This document shows positions 60,986-64,000 of a stretch of DNA of 64,000 bases, piece after piece. The DNA is from Paludibacteraceae bacterium (lineage in GTDB: Bacteria > Bacteroidota > Bacteroidia > Bacteroidales > Paludibacteraceae), in NCBI GenBank assembly GCA_017430235.1, contig JAFRNH010000031.1, positions 61,525-125,524 on the forward strand, written 5' to 3'. The notes under the pieces are model-generated. The model made no database searches. It was not told the origin of the DNA and worked only from the letters and a program-made list of their open reading frames with translations. The translations under genes were made by a program, and so were the position numbers. Each line of letters opens with the position of its first letter. The first letter of the stretch is position 1.

Positions 60986-63502
60986 ATGAAAAATTTATTG
61001 AAACACATAGGAGTATTTGCTTTTTTCGTAGTAATTACAATTCTCTATTTTTCTCCAAAGTTGGATGGAAAAGTGATCCAACAAGGGGATATTCAGAAGT
61101 GGGAAGGAATGTCTCATGAATTAGTTGAATACTACCAAAAAGAGGGAGGCTCTTCTGCATGGACGGGTTCTATGTTTTCTGGAATGCCATCATACACTGT
61201 ATCAATACAAACTTCCATACCCAATTCAATCACATGGCCAGAGAAGATATTCAGCATATTTGGAGATTATGATTGCGGACCAATCATTCTTTCGTTATTT
61301 GCCATGTATATCCTACTCATTGTTATGGGTGTACCAATACCGTTGGCCATTTTAGGTGCAGTGGGATTTGCTTTTTCTTCCTACTCGCTCATTATCATAC
61401 AAGCCGGGCACGTCACAAAAGTATGGGCAATGGCATACATGCCGCTAGTATTAACCGGAATGGTTCTGTTATTCAAGAAAAAATGGTTCGCTGGATTCTT
61501 CGTGCTTGCAACATCATTATCCCTTGAGATATATCATAACCATTTTCAAATCACCTACTACTTAGTGTTTTTGTGTCTTGCCATCTTCTTGGGGTATTTA
61601 GTCAATGCAATCATCCAGAAGGAACACTCCGACATAATCAAAACCGTCGGATTCACCCTTGCCTCTGTCGCTGTTGCCATAGCCATCAATTCATCAAGGT
61701 TATACTCCAACTGGGAGATGTCCAAGACCAGTATCCGAGGCAAATCAGAACTCTCATCTAATGTTGATAAGAAAACAGACAAATCCTCTGGTTTGGACTA
61801 TGACTATGCCTTTGCATGGAGCTACGGAGTTTCCGAAACAATGACAATCCTCATCCCTAATTTCAACGGAGGAGCATCTGTCGAGGAACTATCGAAAGAG
61901 TCAAACATTGCAAAAGCAATGAAAAAAGAGAAAATCCCAGTACCGAAGAAACTGCAAAGCTACACCTATTGGGGTGACCAACCATTCACTTCGGGACCAG
62001 TCTATTTCGGAGCTATTATCTGCTTCCTATTCGTACTGTCACTATTCGTCGTTAAAAACAAATATAAATGGTGGATTGTGGGTGTCACAGCATTCTGCAT
62101 CATCCTCAGCTGGGGTAAGAATTTCCCTGGAATAAACGACTTCCTCTTCCATTATATGCCGATGTACAATAAGTTCAGAACTCCATCTATGGCGTTGGTT
62201 ATTCCGCAACTCACATTCCCTCTATTAGGTTGCATGGCTCTTTACACAATATGGAAAGGAAATGAGGACAAAGCTTTTTTAATGAAATCATTGTTCATTG
62301 CAGGAGGTATAACAGGAGGACTCTGTTTGATCTTTGCCATCATGCCTTCCCTCTTCTTGAATTTCGTTTCTCCAAACGATGCCACATGTGGATTCCCTGA
62401 TTGGTATATGGATGCTCTGTTACTAGACAGAAAAGCCATATTGACAAGTGACGCACTTCGATCATTCGTTTTTATCCTATTGGCTTCCTTGGCTATCTTC
62501 TTTATGATAACAAAAAAAGGGGACAACAAAGTTGCTCTCATCGTCACCTCATGCCTAGCACTTTTAATCCTAGGCGATTTATGGTCGGTAGACAAACGAT
62601 ACTTGAACGATAGTCACTTTGTAAGAGAGAAACGTAAGAACTCATTCGCAATGACAGCTGCAGACAAGGCCATTCTCAAAGACAAGGATCTTTCCTATCG
62701 TGTACTGACACTCAATAATCCTTTCAACGACACCAACGTATCCTACTATCATAAATCTATAGGAGGATATAATGCGGCTAAATTAAGACGTTATCAAGAA
62801 TTGATTGACATGTATATTTCGCCAGAGATGCAACAGGTAGTTGGATCATTACGGAATGCCAAATCAGTCTACGACGTGGATAACGCATTTGAGAATACAC
62901 CAGTCTTGAACATGCTGAACATGCGCTATCTCATCTTCAACGAAACAGTGGATCCAATCCAAAACACCAAATCATTTGGAAACGCCTGGTTTGTGGATGA
63001 AGTAAAGATGGTAAACAATGCAGATGAGGAGATGACATCTCTTGGCAAGATTAATCCAAGAAAAACGGCATTGGTGGATGTTCGTTTTAAAGATCTCGTT
63101 AGCAATGTAAATCCTATCAAAGACTCCGCTGCTAGTGTAGAGTTAATCTCTTACAAACCAGATGAGTTGAAATATAAAACTTCTTCATCTCAAGATGGCG
63201 TTATGCTATTCTCTGAAGTATATTACCAACCAGGATGGAAGGCTTATATCGACGGCAAAGAGACAGACCACTTCCGCGCCAATTGGATACTGAGAGGAAT
63301 GAATGTTCCTGCAGGTGTTCATGAGATTCGATTTGAATTCTACCCTAACACTTTCTGGAATTTAAGATGGACAGGATTCTGGGTTGCTTTGATACTCCTT
63401 CTTGGTGCGACCGCATACACAGTTTTTTACTATATGAAAAAAAGAACAGCTGTGAGTACAGAAGTCGCAACAGCTAAGAGTGCAGCAGTCAAAGGTAACT
63501 GA
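60986..63502 (+). CDS. YfhO-family membrane protein
   Basis: 838 residues with about twelve hydrophobic segments in the first 540 residues. FYFSPKLDGKVIQQGDIQKW-like start, WTGSMFSGMPSYTVSIQT and the later YQELIDMYISPEMQQ recall YfhO/GT-C-like proteins. The final 300 residues are exported and beta-rich, with AAGVHEIRFEFYPNTFWNLR-type end (PAGVHEIRFEFYPNTFWNL). B. subtilis YfhO moves sugars onto lipoteichoic acid; the function in Bacteroidales is unknown but probably glycan-related. The next gene is a family 2 glycosyltransferase 26 bases downstream. Confidence 0.8.
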   Translation: MKNLLKHIGVFAFFVVITILYFSPKLDGKVIQQGDIQKWEGMSHELVEYYQKEGGSSAWTGSMFSGMPSYTVSIQTSIPNSITWPEKIFSIFGDYDCGPIILSLFAMYILLIVMGVPIPLAILGAVGFAFSSYSLIIIQAGHVTKVWAMAYMPLVLTGMVLLFKKKWFAGFFVLATSLSLEIYHNHFQITYYLVFLCLAIFLGYLVNAIIQKEHSDIIKTVGFTLASVAVAIAINSSRLYSNWEMSKTSIRGKSELSSNVDKKTDKSSGLDYDYAFAWSYGVSETMTILIPNFNGGASVEELSKESNIAKAMKKEKIPVPKKLQSYTYWGDQPFTSGPVYFGAIICFLFVLSLFVVKNKYKWWIVGVTAFCIILSWGKNFPGINDFLFHYMPMYNKFRTPSMALVIPQLTFPLLGCMALYTIWKGNEDKAFLMKSLFIAGGITGGLCLIFAIMPSLFLNFVSPNDATCGFPDWYMDALLLDRKAILTSDALRSFVFILLASLAIFFMITKKGDNKVALIVTSCLALLILGDLWSVDKRYLNDSHFVREKRKNSFAMTAADKAILKDKDLSYRVLTLNNPFNDTNVSYYHKSIGGYNAAKLRRYQELIDMYISPEMQQVVGSLRNAKSVYDVDNAFENTPVLNMLNMRYLIFNETVDPIQNTKSFGNAWFVDEVKMVNNADEEMTSLGKINPRKTALVDVRFKDLVSNVNPIKDSAASVELISYKPDELKYKTSSSQDGVMLFSEVYYQPGWKAYIDGKETDHFRANWILRGMNVPAGVHEIRFEFYPNTFWNLRWTGFWVALILLLGATAYTVFYYMKKRTAVSTEVATAKSAAVKGN

Positions 63503-63528
63503 TTCGAATTTTTCTAAAATTAATCAAT

Positions 63529-64000
63529 ATGTTCGCTTCCGTTATTATTTGTACATACAACAGAGACAAGTATATCTACAACCTACTAAAGAGTGTAGCC
63601 GAGAATACATTGTCACCAGACAAGTACGAAATCGTATTGGTAAACAACAATAGTACAGACCAAACAGAATCGGAATGTAAACGTTTCCAAGCGGACTATC
63701 CCTCTGTTCAATTCAACTATCACATGGAAACCTCTCAAGGGCTCTCTTATGCACGCAACAGAGGTATCAACGAATCACACGGAGATCTGCTTATTTATGT
63801 AGACGATGATGCACTTGTAAACAAAGAGTATCTACAGACCTATGTGGATTTCTTTGAAAGCAACCAAGATATTCACGCTGCTGGAGGTCCTATACTGCCC
63901 CTCTACGAGACAGAGGAACCCCAATGGATGACAAAATACACAAGGCAACTCCTAACCGGGAAACTATACCTTGGTGAGAAGATGCGAGAATTCCCTAAAA
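63529..64000 (+). CDS. Family 2 glycosyltransferase (partial, runs off right edge)
   Basis: ATG 63529 opens MFASVIICTYNRDKYIYNLL, the typical GT2 start. The metal-binding DxD motif is VDDDA (Asp92-94) in DLLIYVDDDALVNKEY, and GLSYARNRGINESHGD precedes it. About 157 residues are visible; the C-terminal part is outside the window. It transfers an unknown sugar, most likely onto a lipid- or polysaccharide acceptor. It follows the YfhO gene by 26 bases on the same strand. Confidence 0.93.
   Translation, partial: MFASVIICTYNRDKYIYNLLKSVAENTLSPDKYEIVLVNNNSTDQTESECKRFQADYPSVQFNYHMETSQGLSYARNRGINESHGDLLIYVDDDALVNKEYLQTYVDFFESNQDIHAAGGPILPLYETEEPQWMTKYTRQLLTGKLYLGEKMREFPK

Overview
The window looks like ordinary chromosome of a low-GC (about 40 %) member of the order Bacteroidales. 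This rests on a porP-gldK-gldL-gldM-gldN cluster (type IX secretion system, T9SS), a TonB-dependent receptor with a carboxypeptidase-like N-terminal domain, a FucP-type sugar transporter, a C-terminal T9SS-sorting-like domain, BspA-type leucine-rich repeats, and many promoters of the Bacteroidota form TTTG-N19/20-TAnnTTTG with few clear Shine-Dalgarno sites. I cannot assign a genus.

Layout. 1-9.2 kb: rpsL (cut by the left edge), valS, a membrane acyltransferase, an AqpZ-like aquaporin, a FadL-like outer-membrane protein, a Tyr/Ser/Gly-rich low-complexity exported protein and prmA. 9.2-15.3 kb: a PIF1-like helicase with HRDC and helix-turn-helix tails, then three tandem paralogues of a small leucine-rich-repeat exported protein. 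15.4-26.0 kb: a long minus-strand run of periplasmic foldases (two parvulin-type isomerases and a foldase-like lipoprotein), an OstA/LptA-like protein, a TonB-dependent receptor, a glucose/galactose-type transporter and a ROK glucokinase. 26.1-37.3 kb: rplS, leuS, the T9SS core operon, a DUF2795 protein, a methyltransferase and efp. 37.5-44.3 kb: tyrS, tRNA-Gln, a DjlA-like J-domain membrane protein, two DUF3857/transglutaminase-like exported proteins (the second without an obvious catalytic Cys) and tRNA-Gly.

44.3-52.0 kb is the most accessory-looking part. All its genes are on the minus strand and most encode lipoproteins, exported or membrane proteins of unknown role. It includes an SFPD-repeat protein and a leucine-rich-repeat protein that looks like a T9SS cargo. 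Its non-coding stretches hold REP-like palindromes, a duplicated 51-bp element, a long hairpin with 34-nt arms, and a perfect 34-bp direct repeat flanking one small membrane-protein gene. 52.2-57.8 kb: metH followed almost without gaps by a four-gene GDP-heptose pathway (hddA, gmhA, hddC, gmhB). 57.8-64 kb: a glycosyltransferase and two VanZ-like proteins on the minus strand, then trpS, a YfhO-family membrane protein and the start of a family 2 glycosyltransferase.

How it fits together. Much of the window serves the cell envelope: foldases and an OstA-like protein for outer-membrane assembly, T9SS for secretion, heptose and glycosyltransferase genes for surface glycans. Four aminoacyl-tRNA synthetase genes, two ribosomal-protein genes, efp, prmA and two tRNA genes supply translation. 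I did not find a clearly new defence or mobile system. The least explained elements are the LRR triplication, the SFPD-repeat protein, the low-complexity protein and the repeat-flanked gene at 50.3-50.9 kb. Functional calls come from recognising motifs and family features by eye; no database search was run.
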